A stretch of DNA of 64,000 nt, taken from Spirosoma radiotolerans. Its GTDB lineage: Bacteria; Bacteroidota; Bacteroidia; Cytophagales; Spirosomataceae. The stretch is from NCBI RefSeq assembly GCF_000974425.1, contig NZ_CP010429.1:5968501-6032500 (forward strand). Reading direction: 5' to 3'. The translations under genes and the position numbers were made by a program. The notes under the pieces are model-generated. The model saw only the letters and a list, made by a program, of their open reading frames with translations, ran no database searches and had not been told where the DNA came from. Below, piece by piece: positions 35,090 through 44,288 of this stretch; positions within the stretch are counted from its first letter, which is position 1; the number at the start of each line of letters is the position of its first letter.

Positions 35090-37672
35090 ATGCTTGTTCG
35101 ATTAGCACTTATGACCGCTTTGCTTTTTGGCTTATTATCTGTCACAAGGCATGATGGGGCATCGGCAGTAATCCGGATAAATTTGCTTGGCTATCGACCC
35201 GGTAGTCCAAAAGTAGCTATCTGGGGAAGCCTGACCGGACAAACGGTAGCTACTTTTGATCTGGTTGATGAACAGACAAACCAAGTGATTCAACAGCTTT
35301 CGGCGGGGCGGGCGTTTGGTGCGTATGGTGCGTTTAAGGAAACCTATCGGCTGGATTTCTCGGCCTTTCAGAGGCCCGGCCGGTATTACCTGCGCACGGC
35401 CGACGGTGCCCGGTCTCCAGGTTTTCGCATTGGCGAGGATGTTTATGCCGGAGCGGCCGATTTTTGTTTGCGGTATATGCGCCAGCAGCGGAGCGGCTAC
35501 AATCCCTTCCTGAAAGACTCCTGCCATACCCATGATGGCTATACCATGTATGGCCCCATGCCCGATAGCACCCACATCGACGCGTCGGGGGGCTGGCACG
35601 ATGCCTCGGATTACTTGCAGTATGTAACAACCTCCGCCAACGCGACGTACCACCTGCTGGCTGCGGCCCGTGACTTTCCGACGGCCTTTGGCGATCAGGT
35701 TCAGACGAATGGTTTACCGGGTGCTAATGGACAACCCGATGTGCTGGATGAAGCCCGGTGGGGGCTCGACTGGTTATTGAAAATGCATCCCACCGACACG
35801 TGGTTATTTAATCAGTTGGGTGACGACCGGGATCACTCGGCGATGCGGATTCCCAGGCTGGACAGCATGTATGGCAAAGGAGCCGAGCGTCCTGTTTACT
35901 TTGCTACTGGTCAGCCGCAAGGATTATTCAAGTACAAAAACCGGGCAACGGGCACGGCCTCCACAGCCGGAAAAGTAAGCAGTGCTTTCGCACTTGGGTA
36001 TCAGTTATTGCGGAATCATAAAGCTCGCTATGTCAACCAGGCATACGTCGACAAACTCCGGCAGCGGGCACAGTCTGCCTACCGGCTGGGCTTAGCAAAG
36101 CCCGGAAATTGCCAGACGGCTCCGGGGCGGGCGCCCTATTTTTATGAAGAAGATAATTATACTGATGACATGGAATTGGCCACGGTTGAGCTGCTCAATG
36201 CGACGGAGCCAACTGGCGATCAGGCCAATTTATTACGTAACACTGCTTTGGCCTTCGCCCACCGGGAGCCAGTTACTCCCTGGATGCTGAATGACACGGC
36301 GCGGCATTATCAGTGGTATCCGTTTGTCAATATTGGTCACGCGGAACTGGCGAAACAGCTACCCGCCCATACTCGAAAAACTGTTACTGATTTTTACAAA
36401 TCGGGAATCGAGCTGGTTTGGCAGCGGGCTCGTAAAAATGCATTTTACCGGGGTGTTCCTTTTACCTGGTGCAGCAATAACCTGACCACATCTTTCGCCA
36501 CTCAATGCTTCTGGTATCGTCAACTCACTCACGACGATCAATTTATGGCTCTGGAACAGGCCAACTTCGACTGGCTGTTTGGCTGCAATCCCTGGGGAAC
36601 GAGTTTTGTCTATGGCTTGCCGGCCAATGCCGACACCCCATCAGACCCCCATTCCGCCTTTTCACACCTGAAAAACTATCCCATTGATGGCGGACTTGTG
36701 GACGGCCCTGTGCGCGGCAGCATCTACGGAAACCTGATTGGCATTACCCTGCACGAACCCGATGAATATGCTTCGTTCCAGAGTTCAGTAGCGGTCTATC
36801 ACGACGACTATGGCGATTACAGCACCAACGAACCAACTATGGATGGTACGGCCTCGCTCATTTACCTCCTGGCAGCCAAACAGGCCGAAAAGCGAACGAC
36901 TATTGGCAAAGCCCACAGTTCTAAAAAAGTCAATCGGCCCGTCGACAAACCAGTTGCCAAACCTGTTACTGACTCGAAATCAACGTATTTTAAAGGGGCA
37001 AAAATCAGGGGCGATACCACCGCCCGTCGATTTTCACTGGTATTCACCGGCGATGAATTTGCCGACGGCGGATCAACCATTGCCCGAACGTTGCGGAAGC
37101 ATCACGTTCGGGCTTCTTTTTTTCTAACCGGACGTTTTTTGCGCAACCCTGCATTTTCTCCACTGATAAAACGACTGAGGCAGGATGGACACTACATTGG
37201 CCCTCACTCCGACCAACACCTGCTATATTGCGACTGGGTAAAGCGCGACAGCTTGCTGGTGAGTCGGGCGCAATTTAAGGCTGATCTGCAGGCCAATTAC
37301 GAAGTCCTACATCATTATGGACAGGCTAAATCCAAATCGAACTTGTTCTTACCGCCCTATGAATGGTATAATGACAGCATTGCCACCTGGACCAACGCAG
37401 AAGGAATTCAGTTAGTTAACTATACGCCGGGTACACTTAGCCATGCCGATTACACCATCCCTACGGATCGGAACTACCGAAGCAGTGCAACCATTCTGCA
37501 ATCTATTCGCACGTATGAACAGCAAAAACCGGCTGGATTGAACGGTTTTATCTTGTTGATGCACTTGGGTACGGCACCCGCCCGAACAGACAAACTCTAT
37601 TCGCACTTGGACGAGTTCTTGACTGATTTTCAGCGAAAAGGATATCAGTTTATAAGAATTGACGAGCTATGA
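35090..37672 (+). CDS. GH9 endoglucanase fused to a NodB-type polysaccharide deacetylase
   Basis: 860 residues. Signal peptide, then a CelD_N Ig-like domain (about 27-110; IRINLLGYRPGSPKVAI). The GH9 catalytic domain follows (about 115-605): Asp171 and Asp174 in GGWHDASDY, the acid Glu581 in STNEPTMDGTA, and FPFVN/GCNPWGTSFVYG motifs. A Lys/Pro-rich linker (about 606-640) leads to a NodB fold (about 645-860). This has FTGDEF (Asp655-Glu656) for motif 1, HSDQH (His706, His710) for the metal site, LPPYEWY and LLMHLG. The combination suggests cleavage and deacetylation of the same glycan, probably cell-surface or environmental. Which glycan is unknown. Confidence 0.93.
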   Translation: MLVRLALMTALLFGLLSVTRHDGASAVIRINLLGYRPGSPKVAIWGSLTGQTVATFDLVDEQTNQVIQQLSAGRAFGAYGAFKETYRLDFSAFQRPGRYYLRTADGARSPGFRIGEDVYAGAADFCLRYMRQQRSGYNPFLKDSCHTHDGYTMYGPMPDSTHIDASGGWHDASDYLQYVTTSANATYHLLAAARDFPTAFGDQVQTNGLPGANGQPDVLDEARWGLDWLLKMHPTDTWLFNQLGDDRDHSAMRIPRLDSMYGKGAERPVYFATGQPQGLFKYKNRATGTASTAGKVSSAFALGYQLLRNHKARYVNQAYVDKLRQRAQSAYRLGLAKPGNCQTAPGRAPYFYEEDNYTDDMELATVELLNATEPTGDQANLLRNTALAFAHREPVTPWMLNDTARHYQWYPFVNIGHAELAKQLPAHTRKTVTDFYKSGIELVWQRARKNAFYRGVPFTWCSNNLTTSFATQCFWYRQLTHDDQFMALEQANFDWLFGCNPWGTSFVYGLPANADTPSDPHSAFSHLKNYPIDGGLVDGPVRGSIYGNLIGITLHEPDEYASFQSSVAVYHDDYGDYSTNEPTMDGTASLIYLLAAKQAEKRTTIGKAHSSKKVNRPVDKPVAKPVTDSKSTYFKGAKIRGDTTARRFSLVFTGDEFADGGSTIARTLRKHHVRASFFLTGRFLRNPAFSPLIKRLRQDGHYIGPHSDQHLLYCDWVKRDSLLVSRAQFKADLQANYEVLHHYGQAKSKSNLFLPPYEWYNDSIATWTNAEGIQLVNYTPGTLSHADYTIPTDRNYRSSATILQSIRTYEQQKPAGLNGFILLMHLGTAPARTDKLYSHLDEFLTDFQRKGYQFIRIDEL

Positions 37673-37836
37673 ACCGTTTTTTGGCTAACCCTTATCAGGC
37701 CCTTGCCAGTTTATAAAACCAGTGAGCGTAAGAGACCACGGTTATCCCAAAACTTTACGCATCAAAGTCAGTTGATAGCATACCAGATTTCAATAGTTTC
37801 GTTGGTATCTGTTTACTCAACAACTGATCTTTTCGT

Positions 37837-38133
37837 ATGCGTACGCTCGTGTTTTTTTTAGCGGCCAGCCTGTCTGGCTCCATCTGTCTCGCACAAAGCG
37901 ATACATCCAAAACAGTACGGGAAACTCAACAGGAACCCGTTGAAAGACAGGTCGCTATTCCGGGTGTCGATACGCCTATATCGGGTGGTGGCATGACGGC
38001 TCAGACGCCGATGAATCCTGTTCCTCCGGTTCAAAACAATAAAAAACGGAAAACTCAACCACCCAGCGATCCACGTGCCTTTGGCGTGTCGGTGCCGGTT
38101 GGCGGTGGTAAGGCGAAAAGAGATACGTTATAA
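37837..38133 (+). CDS. Small secreted Pro/Gln-rich protein
   Basis: 98 residues. Signal peptide MRTLVFFLAASLSGSICLAQ, then a short low-complexity sequence rich in Gln, Pro and Lys (PMNPVPPVQNNKKRKTQPPSD) ending with VSVPVGGGKAKRDTL. No domain recognised and no Cys in the mature part. Likely periplasmic. It ends one base before a strong bidirectional terminator. Confidence 0.65.
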   Translation: MRTLVFFLAASLSGSICLAQSDTSKTVRETQQEPVERQVAIPGVDTPISGGGMTAQTPMNPVPPVQNNKKRKTQPPSDPRAFGVSVPVGGGKAKRDTL

Positions 38134-38178
38134 TACGAAACGCATCCTGCTCGCTAAACGGGCAGGATGCGTTTCGTA
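38134..38178. terminator. Bidirectional terminator between convergent genes
   Basis: A perfect 17-bp stem (38134-38150 / 38162-38178) with an 11-base loop, between stop codons at 38133 and 38184. The T-tracts are weak. Confidence 0.75.
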
Positions 38179-38183
38179 CCTCA

Positions 38184-39395
38184 TCAACTTGTTGGTTTAG
38201 TCGGTAACGGAGCGGATGCATGAAACTCATCGTAAATCCGATGCATGTAGTTGTCCAGCAACGTGCGAATACGGGAACGATCATCAGATTGGATGATTAA
38301 ACCGACATGGTATTCGCGGTTCATACGCCAGAAAATCTCCGGCTCAGAAAACACCGACAAATCGGGCCACTGCTGCCGGGCCAGTGATACAATGAGACCG
38401 GCATGGCCGCCATTGTCAGTGGGTGGCAGGTAATGTTCCTTGCGAGCCATGGCCGTTTCGAGTTTAGCCCACTCGCGCCATAGGTTCACGCCCGAGGCAG
38501 CCTCGATCATTTCGGCGATGTGCGCACCGCCCACGCGAGATGCTGTTTCCAGGAAATACAATTCTCCGTCGTGATCACCGCGAATGTATTCGGAGTGCGA
38601 GGCACTATAGCGCATGCCAAAGGCAGACATGACCTGGTCGTTGATTTGCCGGAGGGCATCCGCTTCAGGCGTATCGACCTGGAGCGTGCCGGTGCGGAAT
38701 ACCCCGCCACCATGCGCTACTTCCATTGGCGTGGCTAAATACTGGCTGACGCGCGTAAAAACGGCTTTCCCATCAACTGACAGGGAGTCGACATGGTAGA
38801 CTTTACCCGGCTTAAACTCTTCAATAAGATAGGTGTGCCGGTTATCGCCCAGCAAATGAATAGCCGACCAGGCTTCATCCAGTGAGTGAACTTTGCGAAT
38901 TCCCGTCGCCGATGCTTCCGACCGTGGTTTAATGAGCCAGGGGGCCTCCGTTGTCTGTAAAAAAGCGGTTACCGTTTCGTCATGAAAGAGCGGACAGAAC
39001 GCTGGCACCCGAATATCAGCAGCAAAGGCCCGTGTTCGCATGGCTAGTTTATCGCGGAAATAACGCGAGGTCGTCTGGCCCATGCCGTCAATGCGGAACG
39101 TCTCCCGAATAAGGGCCCCTTTCTCCACATCGAAGTCGTCCAGCGCTACTACCCGATCAATTCGGCGCGAGCGCATGGCATGTGCAAGTCCTACGATCAT
39201 TTGCTCTAAATCTTCGGGGGCGTTGCTGGGCGAGTTCAGGAAGAACATCTCGTCGATGGACTCGCGGGGCCACGATTCGTTAGCAAGTTTCTGGTCGGTC
39301 AATAAATAGACCGTATTACCCAGCTCTTTACAGGCCCGCATAAAATCCTGCCCCTTCAGAAAGGTAGCAATACATAGGAAAGACAATTGGCTCAT
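38184..39395 (-). CDS. ATP-grasp domain protein
   Basis: 403 residues from the ATG at 39395 (MSQLSFLCIATFLKG); a longer reading upstream lacks family-like sequence. The ATP-grasp fold is visible: PWLIKPRSEASATGIRKV (phosphate-binding loop), YLIEEFKPGKVYHVDSL, and YFLETASRVGGAHIAEM with the metal-binding Glu and Asn-equivalent positions. The layout resembles BacD-type amino-acid ligases and carbamoyl-phosphate-synthase-like ligases, which join a carboxylate to an amine using ATP. The actual substrate is unknown. No signal peptide; cytosolic. Monocistronic. Confidence 0.88.
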   Translation of the reverse strand: MSQLSFLCIATFLKGQDFMRACKELGNTVYLLTDQKLANESWPRESIDEMFFLNSPSNAPEDLEQMIVGLAHAMRSRRIDRVVALDDFDVEKGALIRETFRIDGMGQTTSRYFRDKLAMRTRAFAADIRVPAFCPLFHDETVTAFLQTTEAPWLIKPRSEASATGIRKVHSLDEAWSAIHLLGDNRHTYLIEEFKPGKVYHVDSLSVDGKAVFTRVSQYLATPMEVAHGGGVFRTGTLQVDTPEADALRQINDQVMSAFGMRYSASHSEYIRGDHDGELYFLETASRVGGAHIAEMIEAASGVNLWREWAKLETAMARKEHYLPPTDNGGHAGLIVSLARQQWPDLSVFSEPEIFWRMNREYHVGLIIQSDDRSRIRTLLDNYMHRIYDEFHASAPLPTKPTS

Positions 39396-39549
39396 ACTTT
39401 GGTTGTTCAAGTGTAGTTTCAGACTCATACAAGCATAAACACTGTACTGATCCGGAAGGCCTCGACTGGAAATTACCCAGCCAGACCGAACCGCCAAACT
39501 CTATTCGGCCAAAAAAGATACGGCCAAATGCCCAAACAACGAATGTTTC

Positions 39550-41025
39550 TTATCTTTTTTCTACTATAAGTCGTTGTAAATAGTCAATTAACAGACGAAT
39601 ACCAAACCCTGTTGCGTTCTTCTGCGAACCGAACTCCGTATCGGCGAAAGCCATCCCGGCGATGTCCAGGTGGGCCCAGGCCGGGTGTTTCTCGCTGAAG
39701 AATTCCAGAAACTTAGCTGCGCTGATGGAGCCAGCCAGCGGCTTACCACTGTAATTTTTCACATCCGCGACATCTGACTTTATATCCTCCAGGTAAGCAT
39801 CCCAAACGGGTAAACGCCAAATTTGCTCGCCCGTCTGGTTAGCCGATTCAGTGAGTTGGGCAGCCAAGCTATCATTGGACGTAAATAAACCGGCTGCATG
39901 ATAGCCCAAAGCCGCAATAACGCTTCCGGTCAGGGTAGCCAGATCGATTAGCACTTCGGGCTGAAAATTACGAACCATGTATCCCAGTCCATCCGCGAGA
40001 ATAACGCGCCCTTCGGCGTCGGTATCAATGATCTCGATGGTTTTGCCGGAATAAGCCGTAATTACGTCGCCGGGTTTGGTAGAGCGCCCATCCGTCGAGT
40101 TTTCGGTTGATGGCACAATGCCGATCACATGAATAGGTAGTTTTAGTTTAGCCGCTACCTCCACCGTTCCCAACACAGCCGCAGCGCCCCCCATATCACT
40201 TTTCATCAGGTGCATGTTGGCGGAAGATTTGATAGATATCCCCCCCGTATCGAACGTTACGCCTTTGCCAACCAGCCCTACCGTGCGGGGATTGTCGATG
40301 CCTTCGGGTTTATATTCGGCAATGATCAGCACCGGCGGCACAGCGCTCCCCTGGCTGACACTCAGCAAGGCACCTAATTTCTGCCGTTCGAGTTCGGCTT
40401 TGTCAAGAATCGTTACGGTATAATTATACTGCTTACCCGACGCAACGGTCCAATCGGCCAGTGTTTGCGGGTTTTTGTAGTTGGCGGGCGCATTCATCAG
40501 ATCCAGCATCTGAAGCTGGGTTTGAGCGATGGCCTCACCCCGAATCAGAGCTTCCTGCGCCGTTGCCAGTTCCGTCTCCTGAACGTAGAGCGTTAATGCC
40601 CCAGCCTCGGAGAAAAAAAACGGCGCGTCAGCTTTATCGGTCTGATAAAGTTTGAGGTCATAGCCACCACCACGAACACCCAGCACAACCCCTTCGACCA
40701 CAGTGCCATCGACGGCCGTCAAGTCTATGCTTAGCTGCGCGGGCAATTTGCTTTTCTGGTCAAAAAAGAACTTCCTGAAGGTGCGCAGCCAATCCATTTG
40801 TTTCGGATCGGTGCCCAGTCCTAATAAGCTTGTTTTCTGGCCATTCGGGCCATAGCTAACCAGAACTTCTTTGGCTCCAGCGGTAAAATCGCGCTGCAGT
40901 ACGTTGGCGGGCAAACCCAGTTGGGGCGCCAGGCTGATCAACTGGTCAGCCAGCGCATCGGTTTGTCTAAACGGAATGATGAGATCGCCGGTGGTGGGCG
41001 ATTGGGTACTTAAGGTAATAGTCAT
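39550..41025 (-). CDS. pepA: Leucyl aminopeptidase (M17)
   Basis: 491 residues, normal for M17. It removes N-terminal residues from peptides using two metal ions, as a cytosolic hexamer. Seen: VGKGVTFDTGGISIK (Lys254, Asp259, Lys266), MKSDMGGAAAV (Asp277), and DTDAEGRVILADGL (Asp336, Glu338, Arg340), covering both metals and the catalytic Lys/Arg. The usual NTDAEGR signature has Asp for Asn here, a small variation. The start codon is 9 bases downstream of the esterase gene stop, so the two genes form an operon. Confidence 0.95.
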   Translation of the reverse strand: MTITLSTQSPTTGDLIIPFRQTDALADQLISLAPQLGLPANVLQRDFTAGAKEVLVSYGPNGQKTSLLGLGTDPKQMDWLRTFRKFFFDQKSKLPAQLSIDLTAVDGTVVEGVVLGVRGGGYDLKLYQTDKADAPFFFSEAGALTLYVQETELATAQEALIRGEAIAQTQLQMLDLMNAPANYKNPQTLADWTVASGKQYNYTVTILDKAELERQKLGALLSVSQGSAVPPVLIIAEYKPEGIDNPRTVGLVGKGVTFDTGGISIKSSANMHLMKSDMGGAAAVLGTVEVAAKLKLPIHVIGIVPSTENSTDGRSTKPGDVITAYSGKTIEIIDTDAEGRVILADGLGYMVRNFQPEVLIDLATLTGSVIAALGYHAAGLFTSNDSLAAQLTESANQTGEQIWRLPVWDAYLEDIKSDVADVKNYSGKPLAGSISAAKFLEFFSEKHPAWAHLDIAGMAFADTEFGSQKNATGFGIRLLIDYLQRLIVEKR

Positions 41026-41034
41026 AGATCCTGA

Positions 41035-42111
41035 TTAATAAAACAACCACTCCACTGCTTTCGGAAATTCGCGGCCCCAATGGGCTTCCTGATGGGTTCC
41101 CGTCGGGTCGACCGATACGCGAACATCGATCGAATGTCCGCCATAGTTCTGCCGCACCAATGATTCATTGAACCGCTGGATATTGGGCACCATATATTCG
41201 GATTCTTTTTCTCCGCCATACGCGTATATTTTCATGGGCACAGGTGCCTTGAAGCGAATAGCATCGAAGTAAATTTTAGGGGAAATCCAGAGCGAAGGAG
41301 AGAAAACCATCAATCGCCCAAACACGTCAGGATGCAGCAACCCCGCATAAATACTGATCAAGCCCCCTAACGAACTCCCCCCTACCCCGGTATGAGCCGC
41401 ATCGGGCAACGTACGGAACCGCTTATCGACGAGGGGCTTTACGGTACGTAGAATAAAGTCAAGGTAATATTGCCCGCGACCTTTGCCGGCCCGTGTTCGG
41501 TCAAATGTAAATTCCCGGATACGCTCGTCGTTGGCGTGGTCAATGGATACAAGGATAACGTCGTGATGACGGCGGGCAGCGAGTATGGCCATTTTCTGAT
41601 CTACTTCCCAGCTTCCGTAGCCAGACCCACCACCGAACAGATTCTGCCCATCGTGCAGATACAGAACAGGATATACTTTGCGCGACGTTTCATAATCATG
41701 AGGCAGCAACACATGAACCCGGCGGCTGGAACCCAGTTGCGGAGCCTCGAATGAATCGCCAAGGAGTTCTATTTTGGGCAATAGCTCTGGGTTGAATGGC
41801 ATGCCAAACCACCGCCAGTGGGGCACATAATCCTGTTTCACCGTTTCGGAAGCAGACACCGTCCGATCCGTCACACCCTCACCCGAGAGGCCCAGTTCAA
41901 CGTGGTCCCAACCACCCCGTGTGTATTTGTACACCAGTTTTTCGGGCAATTCCAGGTCTGCTGGAAACTCGTAGACAAACTGCCCTTCGCCAGCGGACTG
42001 CATTTGAAACAAATCCAGGTCGGGAAGCCAGTCACAAAAATTACCCGAAACGAAAACCGGTCGGTCGTCGGTGCAGTAGGTACGTAATTCTAAACGTATT
42101 GATGAAGACAT
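41035..42111 (-). CDS. Enterochelin-esterase-like alpha/beta hydrolase
   Basis: 358 residues. The N-terminal ~110 residues look like a CBM48/early-set beta-sandwich (FVSGNFCDWLPDLDLF; GGWDHVELGLSGEG). The esterase D-type domain follows with VYPVLYLHDGQNLF, the nucleophile elbow GGSSLGGLISIY, and PTGTHQEAHWGREFP holding the likely catalytic His. In Fes/IroE relatives the enzyme hydrolyses trilactone siderophores, but many homologues act on other esters. No signal peptide is present, which suggests a cytosolic enzyme. Upstream of pepA in the same operon. No siderophore biosynthesis genes nearby. Confidence 0.85.
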   Translation of the reverse strand: MSSSIRLELRTYCTDDRPVFVSGNFCDWLPDLDLFQMQSAGEGQFVYEFPADLELPEKLVYKYTRGGWDHVELGLSGEGVTDRTVSASETVKQDYVPHWRWFGMPFNPELLPKIELLGDSFEAPQLGSSRRVHVLLPHDYETSRKVYPVLYLHDGQNLFGGGSGYGSWEVDQKMAILAARRHHDVILVSIDHANDERIREFTFDRTRAGKGRGQYYLDFILRTVKPLVDKRFRTLPDAAHTGVGGSSLGGLISIYAGLLHPDVFGRLMVFSPSLWISPKIYFDAIRFKAPVPMKIYAYGGEKESEYMVPNIQRFNESLVRQNYGGHSIDVRVSVDPTGTHQEAHWGREFPKAVEWLFY

Positions 42112-42193
42112 ACGTACAGAATCCGATACAAGGGTGAGTTGGTTCAGACGCTGGCAGGAAAGTTAGGCTAACCGAATCTTATCGGGTTCGCCA

Positions 42194-42622
42194 TCAAGCG
42201 AGTGCCCACTGCTCGGTGAGCCCCTGCGCCAGCATGACCAACTGATTGTAGTTGGCGGGTTTCGTCATGAACTGATTAGCGCCAAGCGCCAGACTACGCT
42301 GAAGGTCGCAGCTATCCGATGATGTTGTTAGCATAACAACGGGTAAATGGGCGAACGTAGGTGTACTGCGGAGTTGCGTCAGGGTATCAAATCCATTCTG
42401 ACGACGCATATTGATATCGAGCAGAATCAATCGGGGCAACTTTTGGCAGGAGGCCAGCTTTGGCAAAAGCTGATCGCCGTCAGCCAGCGCCAGGACGCTG
42501 ACAGGACATTGTATATCCTCAAAGGCTGAGCTAATAAACAACCGATCATCTTCGTCGTCATCAACGACCCAAACGGTTGGTTCATCTGATTGCCCAAGGC
42601 CCGTAGGTGAGTGAAAAGCCAT
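42194..42622 (-). CDS. Single-domain response regulator
   Basis: 142 residues, a CheY-like receiver without output domain. The acidic pocket is DDDEDD (21-26), the phosphoacceptor Asp69 lies in LILLDINMRRQNG, Thr100 in VVMLTTSSD, and Lys121 in FMTKPANYNQL. This is the Rcp1/two-component relay type common in Cytophagales. It likely passes phosphate from a histidine kinase elsewhere in the genome or acts by protein contact. No kinase adjoins it. A TATCTTTG box at 42814-42821 on the minus strand may be its promoter, with a leader of about 190 bases. Confidence 0.93.
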   Translation of the reverse strand: MAFHSPTGLGQSDEPTVWVVDDDEDDRLFISSAFEDIQCPVSVLALADGDQLLPKLASCQKLPRLILLDINMRRQNGFDTLTQLRSTPTFAHLPVVMLTTSSDSCDLQRSLALGANQFMTKPANYNQLVMLAQGLTEQWALA

Positions 42623-43003
42623 GACGAATAGGTTAGATATGAAGTGCGTTAACGGAAGGAACTCACCGACTGACTACGGCGTACAAGCAAGCGGGAAATA
42701 GGTATACAGCTTTAGAAACGCATCAATCGCTTTCTCCCTGTATGGTTTATGCTCTTACGCTAATGCAGTTAAAAAGCGTTGCAAGCTGGCTGTAAATAGA
42801 TCAGAAGATAGACCAAAGATATAAGTTTGGCTACCGATTTACCACCCTATACTCAATTAATTAATGCCTATTTAACTTATTAACTACAATTTAATCAGTT
42901 TTTTATCATAATCAAGCTAAACATAAAGCTTTACAATACAGGTCCTTAGGCTATTATTTGAAAATATTCTAAACAATTCTTTATAATTAGTCTAAATCCC
43001 GCC
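42623..43003. other. Divergent intergenic region upstream of the DUF4856 operon
   Basis: No gene seen in about 380 bases. The half next to the DUF4856 operon is very AT-rich. It holds CAAAGATA at 42814-42821 (a minus-strand -7 box for the response regulator). Two loose direct repeats, TTCTAAAC and GTCTAAAT (about 42967 and 42990), lie just upstream of the operon promoter and could be regulator contacts; I cannot identify a Fur box. Confidence 0.4.
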
Positions 43004-43011
43004 TACCTTTG
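43004..43011 (+). promoter_or_regulatory. -7 box of the DUF4856-imelysin-HTTM-TonB operon
   Basis: TACCTTTG, a full match to TAnnTTTG, 31 bases before the DUF4856 ATG. No convincing -33 TTG at the expected distance, which may point to an activator. Confidence 0.55.
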
Positions 43012-43041
43012 TAGAAACATTCCAAATAAGGAAATTATAGA

Positions 43042-44214
43042 ATGCTAACACCTACTACACTCAATCGTATATTAGCCGTTGTCACCCTGGCTTTCTGCTT
43101 ATCAGCCTGTAACGACCAAGACAATCCAACAACCGTTACACCCCAGCTTCGCAAGTCAATTGCGTATACCAAGCTGACTGATACCACTACGTATGCTAAC
43201 TTCTTCGTGGATGACGCTGGTGTCAAAACCGTAGACCTGACCACCGGTGCAAATCGGCTACTCATGTTCCGGGCCATTAATACCTACAACGGTACAGCCG
43301 TCGGAACAGGCGCTACACTGGATGCCAATGTCCTGAAAAACATGTTCTCGAATACGGGCAACCCATTTTCAGGTACGGCCAATACAGCCCTGAACACATC
43401 GGGCGTTCAGTTGCGCAACGTAACAGCCTCCTCTTTGCCAGCTGCTGATGCGGAAAAAGAACGGCAAACCATCGAGGCTAGTTTTCCCAAAATTGCCACC
43501 GCCAGTCAGTCAGTATCTGCCGTTGCTTCGGAAGGAAAAGCGGGTAAACTGGGTAGTTATCTGGTTGATGCGCAAGGCATCGAATATGGTCAGATCATTC
43601 AGAAAGGCCTGATTGGTGCGTTTCAGGTCGATTATATTGGCAATGTTCTTCTGAGCGACAAGAATCTTGCCTTAGACAATACTACGCTGGTCGCCGGTAA
43701 AAACTATACGCAGCTTGAGCAGAACTGGGATGAAATCTATGGCATCTTAACCGCTAACCCGATCTACGGCGCAAAAGCTACAGCTACCTCATCCGGCGAA
43801 AGCTTCATTGGCTCGTATATCTGGGAGTATAATAAGGATGATTTCCCGAAAATTTATGCGGCTTTATTGAAAGGCCGGGCGGCCATCGTCAACAATGATA
43901 TGACCGTTTTGAAAGAACAGGCGGCTTTCATTCACTTAGCGATGGAGAAAGCCATTGCCAACGCGGCCCTGGGTTATTTGGGCAAATGGAAAACAGCCGG
44001 TACTAATACGGCGGCTGCGGCCCACGCCATGGGCGAAGGCTTAGGCTTCATTTACTCGCTTCGGTATGCTAAACTGAACAAAGCCGATGCGGCCTTTTCT
44101 GATTCAGTCCTGGCCGGACTTATCTCAGCCCCTAATGGTTTTTGGGGCTTGACCAATGCGAAAATCGATGCGGCTTCGGCAGCTATCCGAACTAAGTTCA
44201 ATATACCTGTCTAA
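43042..44214 (+). CDS. DUF4856 lipoprotein
   Basis: 390 residues. Lipoprotein signal with Cys23 (FCLSACNDQD). Family traits are the opening YTKLTDTTTYANFF, FRAINTYNG, and a helical body with QLEQNWDEIYGIL, FIGSYIWEYNKDDFPKIYAALLKGRAAI and HAMGEGLGFIYSLRYAK. DUF4856 proteins are typically encoded next to imelysin-like lipoproteins, and both are mainly helical surface or periplasmic proteins. The molecular role is not established; a part in iron uptake is inferred from the operon, which ends with a FecA-like receptor. First gene of the operon. Confidence 0.88.
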   Translation: MLTPTTLNRILAVVTLAFCLSACNDQDNPTTVTPQLRKSIAYTKLTDTTTYANFFVDDAGVKTVDLTTGANRLLMFRAINTYNGTAVGTGATLDANVLKNMFSNTGNPFSGTANTALNTSGVQLRNVTASSLPAADAEKERQTIEASFPKIATASQSVSAVASEGKAGKLGSYLVDAQGIEYGQIIQKGLIGAFQVDYIGNVLLSDKNLALDNTTLVAGKNYTQLEQNWDEIYGILTANPIYGAKATATSSGESFIGSYIWEYNKDDFPKIYAALLKGRAAIVNNDMTVLKEQAAFIHLAMEKAIANAALGYLGKWKTAGTNTAAAAHAMGEGLGFIYSLRYAKLNKADAAFSDSVLAGLISAPNGFWGLTNAKIDAASAAIRTKFNIPV

Positions 44215-44247
44215 GCACCTGGGTAATCAATCATTTTTCATTCAGAC

Positions 44248-44283
44248 AGAGCGATACTCATGGTGTCGCTCTATCCCTTTTTT
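44248..44283 (+). terminator. Terminator/attenuator between DUF4856 and imelysin genes
   Basis: The stem AGAGCGATAC / GTGTCGCTCT (one G-U) is followed by a T6 run (44278-44283), only 6 bases before the imelysin ATG. It could reduce read-through into the downstream genes. Confidence 0.6.
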
Positions 44284-44288
44284 ACGCC

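Noticed and set aside
42960-43003. Fur box upstream of the DUF4856 operon
   Set aside because: Only loose direct repeats (TTCTAAAC, GTCTAAAT) are visible; no inverted 19-bp Fur-type pattern.
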